This document shows positions 15,637-24,102 of a stretch of 52,384 bases of DNA, one piece after another (within the stretch, counting starts at the first letter, position 1; each line of letters opens with the position of its first letter). Position numbers and translations under genes: made by a program. Source of the stretch: Pseudobutyrivibrio xylanivorans DSM 14809 (GTDB lineage: Bacteria > Bacillota > Clostridia > Lachnospirales > Lachnospiraceae); the NCBI RefSeq assembly GCF_900141825.1, contig NZ_FQYQ01000020.1, forward strand, positions 1-52,384. Direction: 5' to 3'. The notes beneath the pieces are model-generated. The model ran no database searches. It saw only the letters and a list, made by a program, of their open reading frames with translations, and was not told where the DNA came from.

Positions 15637-17202
15637 ATGAGTATTTTAAACGTAGAACATTTATCCCATGGTTTTGGTGACCGTGCTATTTTTGAGGATG
15701 TGTCATTCAGACTTTTAAAGGGAGAGCATATCGGACTTGTCGGAGCAAACGGCGAAGGCAAGTCTACTTTTATGAATATCATCACTGGAAAGCTTCAGCC
15801 TGATGAGGGAAAAATCGAATGGTCTAAAAAGGTGCGTGTAGGATACCTTGATCAGCACACAGCACTTGAAAAGGGCATGACTATCGGAAGCGTACTTCAC
15901 TCAGCCTTCGATTTCCTCTATGACATGGAGCAGGAGATGAACGACATCTATGCCAGCCTGGGTGATGTCACTGATGATGACGAAATGAACAAGCGTATGG
16001 AGGAGGCAGGTACCATTGCAGACCTTCTTACTATGCACGATTTTTACATGATAGATGCAAAGGTAGAAGAAGTAGCCCGAGCACTTGGTGTATTGGAGCT
16101 TGGATTAGATAAGGACGTTACAGAACTATCCGGTGGCCAGCGTACTAAGGTCCTTATGGCAAAGCTTCTTTTAGAGAAGCCAGATATCCTTCTTTTGGAT
16201 GAGCCTACTAACTATCTTGATGTGGAGCACATCGAGTGGCTCAAGAGATATCTGAACGATTATGAGAACGCATTTATTCTTATTTCCCATGACGTTCCAT
16301 TCCTGAACTCAGTTATCAATCTCATTTACCACATGGATAACAAGCAGCTTAACCGCTACGTAGGAGATTATGACAAGTTCCAGGAAGTTTATGCTATGAA
16401 GCAAAGTCAACTTCAGGCTGCCTACAACAGACAGCAGAAGGAGATTGCTGAGCTAAAGGATTTCGTTGCCCGCAACAAGGCTAATGTAGCTACACGTAAT
16501 ATGGCTATGTCTCGTCAGAAGAAGCTTGATAAGATGGATGTAATCGAGCTTGCAGCAGAGAAGCCAAAGCCAGAGTTTTACTTTAAGGAAGCCCGCACAC
16601 CAAGTAGAGTAATCTTTTCTACAAAGGAGCTTGTTATTGGTTACGATAAGAACGAGCCACTTTCAAAGCCTCTTAACTTGGAGATGCAGCGCAAGCAGAA
16701 GATTGTACTTACAGGTGCCAACGGTATCGGAAAGACTACTCTTTTAAAGAGTATCTTAGGTCTTATTCCACCACTTTCAGGTACAGTTTATCAGGGAGAA
16801 TTCCTTGAGATTGGATACTTCGAGCAGGAGATGGATCAGCATATTTCCACTACATGTATCGAGGAAATCTGGAACGAGTTCCCATCATATAATCAGAATG
16901 AGGTACGTTCTGCCCTTGCAAAATGTGGACTTACAACAAAGCACATTGAGAGCTTATGTCGAGTTCTTTCCGGTGGAGAGCAGGCAAAGGTTCGTCTTTG
17001 CAAGCTTTTAAACCGTGAGACAAATCTTCTGCTTTTGGACGAGCCTACCAACCACTTAGACGTAGATGCCAAGGATGAGCTTAAGCGTGCCCTTAAGGAA
17101 TACAACGGAAGTATCCTTATGGTTTGCCATGAGCCTGAGTTCTACGAGGGATTAGCTACTGATGTTTGGGATTGCAGCCAGTGGACAACAAAGACTATCT
17201 AG
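15637..17202 (+). CDS. ABC-F family ATPase
   Basis: 521 residues, two ABC ATPase domains in one chain and no membrane segment, as in ABC-F translation factors. First domain: GANGEGKST (about 37), SGGQRTK (about 166), LLLDEPTNYLD (about 187). Second: GANGIGKTT (about 359), SGGEQAK (about 447), LLLDEPTNHLD (about 468). Between them lies a long helical linker (about 245-305) with an arginine- and lysine-rich tip, the arm that enters the ribosome. The pattern is closest to the YkpA/YbiT group rather than to known antibiotic-protection members, but resistance function cannot be excluded. Confidence 0.9.
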   Translation: MSILNVEHLSHGFGDRAIFEDVSFRLLKGEHIGLVGANGEGKSTFMNIITGKLQPDEGKIEWSKKVRVGYLDQHTALEKGMTIGSVLHSAFDFLYDMEQEMNDIYASLGDVTDDDEMNKRMEEAGTIADLLTMHDFYMIDAKVEEVARALGVLELGLDKDVTELSGGQRTKVLMAKLLLEKPDILLLDEPTNYLDVEHIEWLKRYLNDYENAFILISHDVPFLNSVINLIYHMDNKQLNRYVGDYDKFQEVYAMKQSQLQAAYNRQQKEIAELKDFVARNKANVATRNMAMSRQKKLDKMDVIELAAEKPKPEFYFKEARTPSRVIFSTKELVIGYDKNEPLSKPLNLEMQRKQKIVLTGANGIGKTTLLKSILGLIPPLSGTVYQGEFLEIGYFEQEMDQHISTTCIEEIWNEFPSYNQNEVRSALAKCGLTTKHIESLCRVLSGGEQAKVRLCKLLNRETNLLLLDEPTNHLDVDAKDELKRALKEYNGSILMVCHEPEFYEGLATDVWDCSQWTTKTI

Positions 17203-17226
17203 TCCCTGCAATACAATTGTTATATT

Positions 17227-17259
17227 ACATAATGACAAATGTCACTTCACATAATGACA
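17227..17259 (+). repeat. Two perfect 11-bp direct repeats, 22 bp apart
   Basis: ACATAATGACA occurs at 17227-17237 and 17249-17259. The first copy is also the left half of a TGACA-AA-TGTCA dyad (17233-17244). The pair lies between the ABC-F gene and the ABC-transporter/two-component operon. It could be an operator for the NarL-type regulator of that operon, although the terminator follows it. Confidence 0.4.
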
Positions 17260-17288
17260 GCCTTCACTACAGAGGGCTGTCTTTTTTT
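17256..17288 (+). terminator. Intrinsic terminator after the ABC-F gene
   Basis: GACAGCC (17256-17262) pairs with GGCTGTC (17275-17281), followed by a seven-T tract. Confidence 0.85.
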
Positions 17289-17338
17289 CATATATTATTA
17301 TCAGAAACAGAAAACACAAACACAAAAAGGAGAAGGAT

Positions 17339-18280
17339 ATGAGCCAGTGTGTAGTAGAAATAGAAAACTTAGTAAAAAGATATGGAGACAAGGTGGCAGT
17401 TGACCACTTTTCATTAAATGTAAATGAAGGAGAAATCTTAGGACTCCTCGGACCAAATGGTTCCGGTAAGACAACAACAATAAACTGCCTGCTTTCACTA
17501 CTTCAGTATGACAAGGGAACAGTAACAATCTTTGATAAGGAGATGAAGCCAGAGGCCTACGACATAAAATCACAGATTGGTGTGGTGATGCAGAACGTAG
17601 CGGTTATCGACACACTTAATGTTTATGAAAACGTAGATTTTTTCTGCGGACTCTACATCAGAGATAAGGCAACAAGAAAACAGTATGTTGAAGAAGCACT
17701 GGAATTTACAGGTCTTACCGAGTACAAAAAATACAAGCCAAAGAAACTTTCAGGTGGTCTCCTTAGACGACTTAACATCGCCTGCGGAATAGCTCACAAG
17801 CCAAAGTTAATTATCTTTGATGAGCCTACAGTTGCAGTTGATCCACAGAGCCGAAATGCAATCCTTGAGGGAATCAAAAAGATGAACAAGGATGGAGCAA
17901 CAATCATCTACACCAGTCACTACATGGAAGAGGTTGAGGAGCTTTGCTCAAGAGTGGTAATCATGGATCATGGCAAGAACATTGCAAATGGTACAACGAG
18001 TGAGCTCAAATCATCACTTATGAATCGCGAGACTATCAGAGTAAATCTTCCTAATAAAAACGATGAGGTAATCAAAGGATTAAAGGAAATCAATCATGTT
18101 TATAAGGTTAAGGAGGATGGAGATGATCTGGTTATTAAATGCGATGGTGGAGATCATAACCTGGTACATGTACTTAGTTATTTGACTGATAACAACATTC
18201 CATTTGGACACGTATCAACAGAACTTCCTACACTTAATGATGTATTCCTTGAAATCACTGGAAAGGAGCTCAGAGACTAA
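17339..18280 (+). CDS. ABC transporter ATP-binding protein (ABC-2 exporter type)
   Basis: 313 residues. Walker A GPNGSGKTT (about residues 39-47), Q-loop near 83, signature LSGGLLRRLNI (about 138), Walker B LIIFDEPTVAVD (about 157-168) and the switch His in YTSHYMEEVEE. The C-terminal 80 residues form the extra domain common in drug- and lantibiotic-type exporters such as CcmA/NatA homologues. It energises the two permeases encoded next; the stop overlaps the next ATG by one base. AAAAGGAGAAGG precedes the start. Confidence 0.92.
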   Translation: MSQCVVEIENLVKRYGDKVAVDHFSLNVNEGEILGLLGPNGSGKTTTINCLLSLLQYDKGTVTIFDKEMKPEAYDIKSQIGVVMQNVAVIDTLNVYENVDFFCGLYIRDKATRKQYVEEALEFTGLTEYKKYKPKKLSGGLLRRLNIACGIAHKPKLIIFDEPTVAVDPQSRNAILEGIKKMNKDGATIIYTSHYMEEVEELCSRVVIMDHGKNIANGTTSELKSSLMNRETIRVNLPNKNDEVIKGLKEINHVYKVKEDGDDLVIKCDGGDHNLVHVLSYLTDNNIPFGHVSTELPTLNDVFLEITGKELRD

Positions 18281-19425
18281 TGTTCGGACGAATATTTGTA
18301 TATAAATTTAAAGAGATTATACGAAACCGCTACATGGTGGGATGGAATTTTCTCTTTCCAATCGTACTTGCCACAGTTTTCTATATGGGATTTGGAAATC
18401 TTATAAAGGATGACCCAGACAATTTTCATACCATAGAAGCTGGATACGTAAATACGAATCAGGAAGAATCAAATTTTGAGAAGGTGCTGGAAGAGTTGGA
18501 AGAGGAAACAGACGGGAATGTAGCAATCTTATCTCTGAAAAAATACGATTCCAGACAGGCTGCAATGGATGCCATGAATTCAGATGAGGTTTTTGGATTC
18601 TATGTTGAGGATGGAGATGAAATCGAAACCATAGTTCCTAAGAACGGATACCATGCAACAATAATGAATCAGATTGTCAGAGAGTATGATAACAAAAAGA
18701 ATGTGGTCGAAACCATAGCTAAGGATCATCCAGAAAAAATTCAGGCAGCTATGGATATGGTAACTGATAATATCACCATAATGAAGGAACATGATTTTGG
18801 AAATAACACATCACCTTACGTGCAGTACTTTTTTGCACTAATCGCCATGTCATCATTATTCAGTTCGTGGATAAGTACAGCTATTCTTGAAGGTATTTGT
18901 GCAAACATGACCGAGCGTGGAAAGAGATTTGAATGCTCACCAACAAGCAAGCTTATGACGATACTGGCAGGTATCTGTGCAGCAATGGTAATGCAGTCAG
19001 TTTCAAACGCAGTAGTTGTTATATACGTTCAGGAGATTTTGAAGATTAGTTTAGGTGCTCCACTTTGGAACATAATACTTATCACAACACTTGGAAGTGC
19101 AGTTGGAGTTTCATCTGGTGTACTTATAGGCTCATTGATTAAGAATGAAAAACTATTAATAGTAGTTCCACTTTGTTTTACAATGACATGCTCATTCTTC
19201 AGCGGCCTTATGTGGCATCAGATTAGACAGTACATAGAAAGCAGAGTACCAATCTTTAACAGAATTAACCCGGCATCACTTTTAGTTGACTGTCTGTACA
19301 CTAGAGCCACTTACGGCAAAACATCTATGTATTATCAGGATATTATCACCATGAGCTGTATGGTTATAGGATGCCTCATTATTAGTGCATTCCTTTTAAG
19401 GAGGAGAAAATATGTCAGTCTTTAA
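18280..19425 (+). CDS. ABC-2 family permease, first subunit
   Basis: 381 residues. One N-terminal helix (about 20-38), a large extracytoplasmic domain (about 45-180, rich in Glu and Asp), then five helices in the C-terminal half (about 185-375), which is the ABC2_membrane_3 arrangement. A GxxSGVLIGSLIKNEK segment marks the core. It pairs with the following permease. The stop lies inside the start of that gene (14-bp overlap). Confidence 0.85.
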   Translation: MFGRIFVYKFKEIIRNRYMVGWNFLFPIVLATVFYMGFGNLIKDDPDNFHTIEAGYVNTNQEESNFEKVLEELEEETDGNVAILSLKKYDSRQAAMDAMNSDEVFGFYVEDGDEIETIVPKNGYHATIMNQIVREYDNKKNVVETIAKDHPEKIQAAMDMVTDNITIMKEHDFGNNTSPYVQYFFALIAMSSLFSSWISTAILEGICANMTERGKRFECSPTSKLMTILAGICAAMVMQSVSNAVVVIYVQEILKISLGAPLWNIILITTLGSAVGVSSGVLIGSLIKNEKLLIVVPLCFTMTCSFFSGLMWHQIRQYIESRVPIFNRINPASLLVDCLYTRATYGKTSMYYQDIITMSCMVIGCLIISAFLLRRRKYVSL

Positions 19426-20575
19426 TGCAATAATAAAATCATTAAAAGCAAATATTACAACAATCATAGTTTATTTAGCGATTTTCACAGTATTTGGAAA
19501 TATGCAGGCAAAGGCTACAGTTTCAACTCAGGAAACTACCTTTGAGGAAGCGATAATAAGGGTGGCTGTAACGGATAATGATAAATCACAGCTTAGTAAG
19601 GCTGTTGTTGATTATCTAGCAGAAACACAGGAAGTAGTTGATCCTAAGACAGATGATCCACAGGTAATGAATGATAATGTGCGCTTCTTAATTTACGATT
19701 ATGCACTTATTATTCCAGAGGGATTTGAGGAGCAGATTAAGTCGGGAAATGCGGAGGATGCACTTACTTACATTGTACCTGGAACAACAATGTCACAGTA
19801 CTTATTAACTCAGAAGCTTAATGACTATATGCAGGATATTGTGATATATTTAAATAGTGGTTATTCAGAGGAAGAAGCAATTGATCTTACTCATGAACAG
19901 ATGGTAGAGCTTAGCAAAACACAGGCTACAGTAATTGATGAGCAGGAGGAAAATCATCGTTCATTCTTCACAGGAATGTTCACCTTTAATGGATACACAA
20001 TGATGATGCTCCTTTGCATCTGCGGAGCTTGCACATTGACCTTCATGAAGGACAGAGATGTGAGCAATCGTATTTCCGTAAGTGGAATGCATTTCTTCAC
20101 TAGAAACCTTGCAACGATTGCAGCAGTATTCTTTATTGGCTTTGTGATTACAACAGTTGTAATTATCGTAATTCAGTTGATGGGAATGGAATATGCAAAT
20201 GATAAGCTTCTCTACTATGCAATTGATACCTACACCCTTATGTTTGTAGGACTTGGAATGGCATATTTCATCTGTTCACTTACAGCTAATGAGAATCTCA
20301 TAAATATGGTGGCAAATATGTTTGTACTTTCAATGAGCTTCTTATGTGGAGTATTCGTAGACACACAGTATTTATCAGATTCCATCGTAAAGGCAGCACA
20401 CTTTATGCCTTTGTACTGGTACACCACAGCAATTAAATTTATAAATGATACTCCAATTAATAATATTTGGAGCCGACAGTTTGGTACATACTTAATGATT
20501 GAAATCCTCTTTGCAGCAGCGTTCTTTATGGCAGGGATGATAATTTCAAGGAAAAAGGAACAATATGCTATTTGA
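19412..20575 (+). CDS. ABC-2 family permease, second subunit
   Basis: 387 residues with the same plan as its neighbour: N-terminal helix (about 13-32), extracytoplasmic domain (about 35-190) and five to six C-terminal helices. The domain between residues 50 and 115 contains the FLIYDYALIIPEGFEEQI strand-helix typical of ABC2_membrane_3 proteins. AGGAGGAGAAAAT precedes the ATG. The heterodimer's substrate is unknown; coupling to a two-component system suggests a peptide antibiotic or a signal molecule (inference). Confidence 0.85.
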   Translation: MSVFNAIIKSLKANITTIIVYLAIFTVFGNMQAKATVSTQETTFEEAIIRVAVTDNDKSQLSKAVVDYLAETQEVVDPKTDDPQVMNDNVRFLIYDYALIIPEGFEEQIKSGNAEDALTYIVPGTTMSQYLLTQKLNDYMQDIVIYLNSGYSEEEAIDLTHEQMVELSKTQATVIDEQEENHRSFFTGMFTFNGYTMMMLLCICGACTLTFMKDRDVSNRISVSGMHFFTRNLATIAAVFFIGFVITTVVIIVIQLMGMEYANDKLLYYAIDTYTLMFVGLGMAYFICSLTANENLINMVANMFVLSMSFLCGVFVDTQYLSDSIVKAAHFMPLYWYTTAIKFINDTPINNIWSRQFGTYLMIEILFAAAFFMAGMIISRKKEQYAI

Positions 20576-21554
20576 TGTAATCATTAGAGTTTTAGCAGCA
20601 TTAGGATTAACAGTACTTATTAACGCAAGTGGCATTACAACTCTTTCGGTTGTAATGTCTATTTGCGTTTTTTTGATTCTTGAAATTAGTCTGCTTTTTG
20701 ATAATAAGTGGGTGTATGGCACGTTATCTGTAATCCCGTTTGTTATAACCACAGGCTATGTGTTGCAGCAGGACAGGATAGCGCTCCGTATATTCTCACT
20801 TCTGGTTTTGGCAGGATTTACTTTGATTTCAACCATTCTCTATGAGCAGATGATGCAATATAAAAATCTTCTTCATAGAACCCGTGATGATAGCAAGGAG
20901 CTGGAAGAAATCTTGCAGGATAAGAACCGCAGACTTATGGCGGAGCAGGATCAGCAGGTGCATCTTGCTACTCTTGGTGAACGAAACAGAATTGCAAGGG
21001 AGATTCACGATAATGTAGGACACCTTCTGTCACGTGCGATTTTACTCTTAGGCGCAATAAATACAGTGAATAAAGACGAAAAGCTGGAGCCTCAGCTGAA
21101 AATGCTTGCTGACACACTGGATGAATCCATGGCAAAGATGCGAGCTTCCGTTCATGATTTACATGATGACTCTATTGATTTGAAAAAGAACTTTGATGAT
21201 ATAATTGGCGAGCTGAAAACTTATACCGTAAATACGGATTTAGATTTGGACGAAGCTATTCCGACAAATGTAAAACTATCCCTTATAGGAATTTTGAAGG
21301 AAGCTGTCACCAACATTTTGAAACACTCCAATGGAGATTCAGTTTCAATTATTATGCAGAAGAACTACAGCTTCTGCACGTTATCCATCACAGATAACGG
21401 CACAATATCAGATGCTATAAAAGAAAAGCTGACTACAGAAAATTACGAAGGTATCGGTCTTTCTAATATAAAAAACAGGGCGACTTCCCTTGGGGGAGAT
21501 GCATACTTCTATACAGATAAAGGATTTACAGTATTTGCGAGGTTACCGTTATGA
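20565..21554 (+). CDS. Membrane sensor histidine kinase, NarX/DesK type
   Basis: 329 residues. Four to five closely spaced helices (residues 3-95), with almost no outside loop, then a coiled coil and the HisKA_3 dimerisation helix with phospho-acceptor His148 in REIHDNVGH. The ATPase domain shows the N box EAVTNILKHSN (about 248) and G box GIGLSNIKNRA (about 296). Kinases with such buried sensor regions usually sense membrane state or the attached transporter. The start overlaps the permease gene by 11 bp and the stop overlaps the regulator by 4 bp. Confidence 0.92.
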   Translation: MLFDVIIRVLAALGLTVLINASGITTLSVVMSICVFLILEISLLFDNKWVYGTLSVIPFVITTGYVLQQDRIALRIFSLLVLAGFTLISTILYEQMMQYKNLLHRTRDDSKELEEILQDKNRRLMAEQDQQVHLATLGERNRIAREIHDNVGHLLSRAILLLGAINTVNKDEKLEPQLKMLADTLDESMAKMRASVHDLHDDSIDLKKNFDDIIGELKTYTVNTDLDLDEAIPTNVKLSLIGILKEAVTNILKHSNGDSVSIIMQKNYSFCTLSITDNGTISDAIKEKLTTENYEGIGLSNIKNRATSLGGDAYFYTDKGFTVFARLPL

Positions 21555-22183
21555 AAAAAATCTTACTAATCGATGATGATGAATTAATTACAATGTCCCT
21601 TGAAATGATTATTAATGCCGAAGAAGGCTTTGAAGTAATAGGAAAGGGAAATAGCGGAAGAGAAGGCGTAAAGCTTTATGACGAGCTACAGCCAGACCTG
21701 CTCCTAATGGACATTCGTATGGCGGATATGAATGGACTTGAGGCAGCAGAGGAAATCCTTTCAAAGCACAAGGATGCCATTATCCTGTTCCTTACAACTT
21801 TTTCAGATGATGAATATATCGTAAAAGCGTTGAAGCTTGGTGTCCGTGGATATCTTTTAAAGCAGGATTATAAATCTCTGCCTGCCGCGCTTCATGCTGC
21901 CATGGATGGTCAGAGCGTATTTGGTGGAGCCATAGTAGATAAGCTTCCAGCTCTTATGAATAGTGCCACAGAAGAAGACAGCGGATTTGATTATCAGTCT
22001 AAGGATATTTCAGAAAAGGAATACGAGGTTATTCAGCTGGTAGCCGAAGGATATTCAAATAAAGAAATCGCTCAGAAGCTTTTCTTATCGGAAGGCACAG
22101 TGCGAAACTACCTTTCAACCATTCTTGAAAAGCTGGAGCTTAGAGACAGAACACAGCTTGCTATTTTCTACCTAAAGAACTAA
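21551..22183 (+). CDS. NarL/LuxR-type response regulator
   Basis: 210 residues. Receiver domain 1-120 with acidic pocket DDD (about 8-10), phospho-acceptor Asp54 in LLLMDIRM, switch Thr/Ser in LFLTTFSDDE and Lys in YLLK. The LuxR-type helix-turn-helix is at about 148-205 (EGYSNKEIAQKLFLSEGTVRNYL). Cognate partner of the kinase it overlaps; the likely target is this operon itself, as DesKR/LiaRS-like systems often control their own exporter. Confidence 0.93.
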   Translation: MKKILLIDDDELITMSLEMIINAEEGFEVIGKGNSGREGVKLYDELQPDLLLMDIRMADMNGLEAAEEILSKHKDAIILFLTTFSDDEYIVKALKLGVRGYLLKQDYKSLPAALHAAMDGQSVFGGAIVDKLPALMNSATEEDSGFDYQSKDISEKEYEVIQLVAEGYSNKEIAQKLFLSEGTVRNYLSTILEKLELRDRTQLAIFYLKN

Positions 22184-22217
22184 AAAGAGCTAAGGCCTAT
22201 TTTACAGGTCTTAGCTC
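22182..22217 (-). terminator. Terminator between convergent genes
   Basis: GAGCTAAGGCCT (22187-22198) pairs with AGGTCTTAGCTC (22206-22217) with one wobble. On the - strand it is followed by a T-run (bases 22182-22186). It overlaps the last codons of the - strand gene and probably stops transcription from both sides. Confidence 0.7.
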
Positions 22218-22973
22218 TATTACGTTATCTCCATATTCAATATTATTTCTTGTAAGGAATGCTTCAAATTCCTCCATCTGCCATGGCTGCATCACATCTT
22301 CAGGATGATGAGCATCGCATCCAATGACGAATTTTGCTCCCATAGCAGAAGCCATAGAGAAGAATCGGTCACTAGGATAATTTCTATTTAAGAAAAATCC
22401 CTGCATATTGATTTCAAGTGGAATATTAAGGTCAATGGAAGCCTTAACAATTCGCTTCATGTGGTGCTGGTAAACCATATCTGGCCCAACGTAGTTCATC
22501 AGATCTGGATGAGCAAGATAGCTGAACAATCCAGTCTGCATTCCTTCTATTGTTAAATCCACATAAGCTTTTACATTTGCTTCATCTGTAGTCTCAGCGC
22601 CCACGTAAAATCCATCTATTTCATTAGTAGGTGCAAAGTGCTGCCCCTGAATAATGTAGTCTATAGGATATTGACGTACCTGCTTCATCAGAGGCTCAAA
22701 ATACTTATCTGTATACTCTACTTCAAGACCAATAAAGAGCTGAATATCCTTTTTGTATTCTTCACGGAGCTTCACCAGGGTGTCTGTATAGTTTTCAAGC
22801 TCGCTCATATCCATACGAATATTAGATTTATATTCTGGTGGATATGGCTGAGGAGTGTGATCAGAGAATCCTAATATCTTAAAGCCGTTTTCAATGGCTT
22901 TTTCAATGTACTCTCTTTCAGTTCCTACGGCATGATTACATCTTGTTGTGTGTGTATGGTAATTAGCTAGCAT
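22197..22973 (-). CDS. PHP-domain histidinol-phosphatase-like phosphoesterase
   Basis: 258 residues, cytoplasmic. The metal-binding motifs of PHP enzymes are visible: NYHTHTTRCNHA (residues 4-15), GFSDHTP (about 36-42), a Glu in GLEVEYT (about 83), QGQHFAP (about 110), YLAHPDLM (about 165) and CDAHHPE near 220. The fold and length match HisK/HisJ histidinol-phosphatase of Firmicutes, the step before histidinol dehydrogenase. No other his gene is near, so the assignment to histidine synthesis is by family only. It is the only - strand gene in this part of the window. Confidence 0.8.
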   Translation of the reverse strand: MLANYHTHTTRCNHAVGTEREYIEKAIENGFKILGFSDHTPQPYPPEYKSNIRMDMSELENYTDTLVKLREEYKKDIQLFIGLEVEYTDKYFEPLMKQVRQYPIDYIIQGQHFAPTNEIDGFYVGAETTDEANVKAYVDLTIEGMQTGLFSYLAHPDLMNYVGPDMVYQHHMKRIVKASIDLNIPLEINMQGFFLNRNYPSDRFFSMASAMGAKFVIGCDAHHPEDVMQPWQMEEFEAFLTRNNIEYGDNVIELRPVK

Positions 22974-23067
22974 AATCTACCTCCGATAGCCTATATAATA
23001 CCACAAATAAAAAATATGAAATGTGATTTTTATATCCAGATATGTCATAAGTTTGACAGATTGTGAG

Positions 23068-23095
23068 AATTATGTTAAATATTATGGACATAATT
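23068..23095. promoter_or_regulatory. Inverted repeat in the divergent intergenic region
   Basis: AATTATGT (23068-23075) and ACATAATT (23088-23095) form a perfect 8-bp dyad with a 12-bp gap. It lies between a TTGACA (23053-23058) and a perfect TATAAT (23113-23118), in the 186-bp space between the phosphatase and the SGNH gene. It is a possible operator; the exact promoter of the SGNH gene is unclear because no -35 sits at the right distance from that TATAAT. Confidence 0.35.
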
Positions 23096-23159
23096 TAGAC
23101 ACAACTAGGTATTATAATGCAGAAAGTTTTGGTCACAAAAAATAAGTAGAAAGAAGATT

Positions 23160-23918
23160 ATGAGTAAAAAATATTTAAGATGTATAGCAGTAGGCTTGTT
23201 ATTTACATTATGTGCGATTCCTTCCCTGAAGAGTAATGCTGAGGAAATGACTCATCCAGTGGAAGTACCAGTTCAGCAGGTACCTGTGCAGGATGGTTCA
23301 GTACAGGCACTCACAGAGGAACAGCAGGCAGAGCTTCTTGTGCAGGAGCAGTTAGCACAGGTGACAGCAGAGCAGGCTACACGCCAGCTTGTTATCATTG
23401 GAGATTCCAGAACAGTCGGTATGAAGAGTGCTGTTGGAAAGAACAATAACATATGGTCTGCAAAGGTTGGAATGGGACTTGCGTGGATGAAGAATGTAGG
23501 CGTTCCTTCAGTCGAGGCAAATATAAATGAGAACACAGACGTGGTCATTCTCATGGGAGTAAATGATGTGCGTAGTTTGTCTTATACAGATAAATATGTA
23601 TCATACATAAATCAAAAAGCAGATACATGGACAGCACTTGGTGCAAGTGTATATTATGTATCTGTAAATCCAATGGCATTTGAAACAAAGTCTTATCCTG
23701 GCATCACTAATTCCTTAATTGAAAGCTGGAATACAAAGATGCAGGAAGGACTTAATGAGAATGTTCACTATATCGATACCTATTCCACTATGCTTGGAAA
23801 TGTAAGCTCAAGAGATGGTATTCATTACAACAAGAGCACATACAAAACAATTTATACCCTTATTAATCAGGGAATAATAATCGACAAATTAGAGCAGAAG
23901 ATGGCTAATCTCTGTTAA
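23160..23918 (+). CDS. Secreted SGNH/GDSL-type hydrolase
   Basis: 252 residues. Signal peptide about 1-27 (KKYLR, hydrophobic core, cleavage near SNA). A linker of 45 residues rich in Val, Gln and Glu follows. The SGNH fold has block I IGDSRTVG (nucleophile Ser about 83), the Gly of block II in KVGMGLAW, block III GVNDVR (about 138) and block V RDGIHYN (about 220) with Asp and His. It is an esterase acting outside the cell, possibly on wall or polysaccharide O-acetyl groups; the substrate is unknown. No anchor is seen, so it is likely released. Confidence 0.82.
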   Translation: MSKKYLRCIAVGLLFTLCAIPSLKSNAEEMTHPVEVPVQQVPVQDGSVQALTEEQQAELLVQEQLAQVTAEQATRQLVIIGDSRTVGMKSAVGKNNNIWSAKVGMGLAWMKNVGVPSVEANINENTDVVILMGVNDVRSLSYTDKYVSYINQKADTWTALGASVYYVSVNPMAFETKSYPGITNSLIESWNTKMQEGLNENVHYIDTYSTMLGNVSSRDGIHYNKSTYKTIYTLINQGIIIDKLEQKMANLC

Positions 23919-23922
23919 TGAT

Positions 23923-23961
23923 AAAGGTCTACTGATAACATTTATCAGTAGACCTTTTATT
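23923..23961 (+). terminator. Strong intrinsic terminator
   Basis: A perfect 16-bp stem: 23923-23938 with 23942-23957, loop CAT, followed by T-rich sequence. Confidence 0.9.
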
Positions 23962-23974
23962 TTGAAAAAAGGCT

Positions 23975-24002
23975 TAGACAATTTGAACTTTCATGGTATT
24001 AT
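23975..24002 (+). promoter_or_regulatory. Promoter of the sufCB operon
   Basis: TAGACA (23975-23980), 16-bp spacer, TATTAT (23997-24002). The start would lie near 24009, leaving a leader that contains the two palindromes at 24037 and 24055. Confidence 0.5.
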
Positions 24003-24036
24003 AGTTTGGCATAAATTAATTGACCTAAAAGTTGTA

Positions 24037-24065
24037 GGGTAATTACCTCTGGCAGGGTAATTACC
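24037..24065 (+). promoter_or_regulatory. Two tandem palindromic operators before sufC
   Basis: GGGTAATTACC is present twice (24037-24047, 24055-24065), 18 bp apart; the core GGTAATTACC is a perfect palindrome. Their place just downstream of the promoter fits repression, plausibly by an iron- or cluster-sensing regulator. The regulator is not in this window. Confidence 0.55.
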
Positions 24066-24102
24066 AATATAAATTAGTTTATATAGTTAGAGGAGTACTA
24101 AA

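Noticed and set aside
13425-24050. Shared 10-mer AATTACCTCT before the LytTR gene and before sufC
   Set aside because: Identical but short and AT-rich; the sufC copies are palindromes, those before the LytTR gene are direct repeats, so a common regulator is not supported.
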